Source: Portibacter marinus
GTDB lineage: Bacteria; Bacteroidota; Bacteroidia; Chitinophagales; Saprospiraceae
DNA length: 64,000 nucleotides
Direction: 5' to 3'
Assembly (NCBI RefSeq): GCF_021533195.1
Contig: NZ_JAJNKB010000010.1
Location: forward strand, 102,124 to 166,123
Positions 63,649 to 64,000 of this stretch are shown here, in pieces (position 1 is the first letter of the stretch; each line of letters starts with the position of its first letter). A program made the position numbers and the translations under genes. The notes under the pieces were generated by a model. The model worked only from the letters and a program-made list of their open reading frames with translations, ran no database searches and was not told the origin of the DNA.

Positions 63649-64000
63649 AATGATACTTGTGGTGATTTCTTATAAGAGAGAAATGTTTGATATTTGTGAC
63701 CCCCGATTATTTAGATTTCAATGATTGATCTATGATGATATAGTGTATGTGCTCTACGATTGGAGCTAGTGGAATCGACATTGTGGATGGCAGAGGTGCT
63801 TTGATTTCATTCAGTATCAAGAGTATTTTGGCCAACTTTTGTATTCAGTGAATACCAATCATTAGCATTCCCGGGTGTTCTCGGAAATGAAGAGCGAATG
63901 TTCCCTTCGGGTGAAGTCCGACAGGGCTTCAAATGAGCGAACCGCGAAAGCGGATGGGCGGCCATGTTATTCCATTTCTGACCAACATGTATACATATAG
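63649..64000. other. Intergenic region with GC-rich hairpin-dense block; no convincing gene
   Basis: The first 220 bases are AT-rich and hold nothing I recognise. From about 63871 base composition changes sharply to GC-rich. Within 63901-63953 three compact hairpins follow: 63901-63915 (five pairs around a TTCG loop, one bulge), 63913-63930 (GAAGTCC, GACA loop, GGGCTTC) and 63942-63953 (CCGC, GAAA loop, GCGG). The first two share three bases, so they are alternatives. An open frame (ATG 63887 to TAG 63998-64000, 37 codons) crosses the block. A dispersed repeat or a structured RNA is possible. Confidence 0.4.

Noticed and set aside
1..64000. CRISPR arrays, tRNA/rRNA genes, transposases and integrases
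   Set aside because: No regularly spaced repeats, cloverleaf-like sequences, rRNA stretches or recombinase motifs were noticed on reading.

Overview
The window looks like a piece of a low-GC chromosome from a Bacteroidota bacterium, probably of the order Cytophagales and probably marine (the taxon is inference). The signs are a type IX secretion (T9SS) style C25 peptidase, a second C25-like protein ending in a sorting-type domain, a TonB receptor with an N-terminal carboxypeptidase-regulatory-like domain, many TTG/GTG starts without clear Shine-Dalgarno sites, and a four-helix-bundle gene set between AT-rich repeat tracts. I see no tRNA, rRNA, CRISPR array, transposase or integrase.

Layout. 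Bases 1-5184: the end of an oxidoreductase, a heparinase-like protein, a glycosyltransferase, UDP-GlcNAc 2-epimerase and a methyltransferase, forming one tight plus-strand surface-polysaccharide unit. Bases 5188-11082: a nucleoside-permease-type MFS protein, a frameshifted four-helix-bundle gene, a sugar isomerase, a hexose-6-phosphate mutarotase, a mannose-1-phosphate guanylyltransferase and a glycosyltransferase. Bases 11060-16028: a TonB receptor with a histidine-rich partner (metal uptake is inferred) and a divergent C25-like protein that seems to lack the peptidase dyad. Bases 16023-34981: a nonribosomal peptide (NRPS) locus. Bases 34990-49980: glycosyltransferases, an M20 peptidase, a deacetylase/GNAT/asparagine-synthase trio, sulfotransferase, methyltransferases and a Wzm/Wzt exporter. 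Bases 49954-63648: a PorU2-like C25 peptidase followed by mostly housekeeping genes (rsmG, MscS, M48 peptidase, YedK, SPOR protein, two unknown proteins). Bases 63649-64000: no convincing gene, but an unusual GC-rich hairpin-dense block.

The NRPS locus is the main discovery candidate. It has two divergent units that start near 25.7 kb. The minus unit has eight nearly contiguous genes: a prolyl-carrier-dehydrogenase-like flavoprotein, a free-standing adenylation enzyme, a free carrier protein, a C-A-T NRPS with a serine-type code (DVWHVSLIDK), a GT1 glycosyltransferase, a GT11 fucosyltransferase, a sulfotransferase-like protein and an FkbM methyltransferase. The plus unit has an ABC exporter, a HupE/UreJ protein, a C-A-T-C-T-TE NRPS and an Sfp-type phosphopantetheinyl transferase. 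The first three minus-unit genes match the layout used elsewhere to make a pyrrole-2-carbonyl starter from proline. The simplest reading is an acylated, serine-containing short peptide, released by a thioesterase with cysteine in the nucleophile position, then possibly glycosylated, fucosylated, methylated and sulfated and exported by the ABC protein. HupE inside the unit and the TonB/His-rich pair nearby raise the possibility of a metal-related product, but nothing in the sequence proves this.
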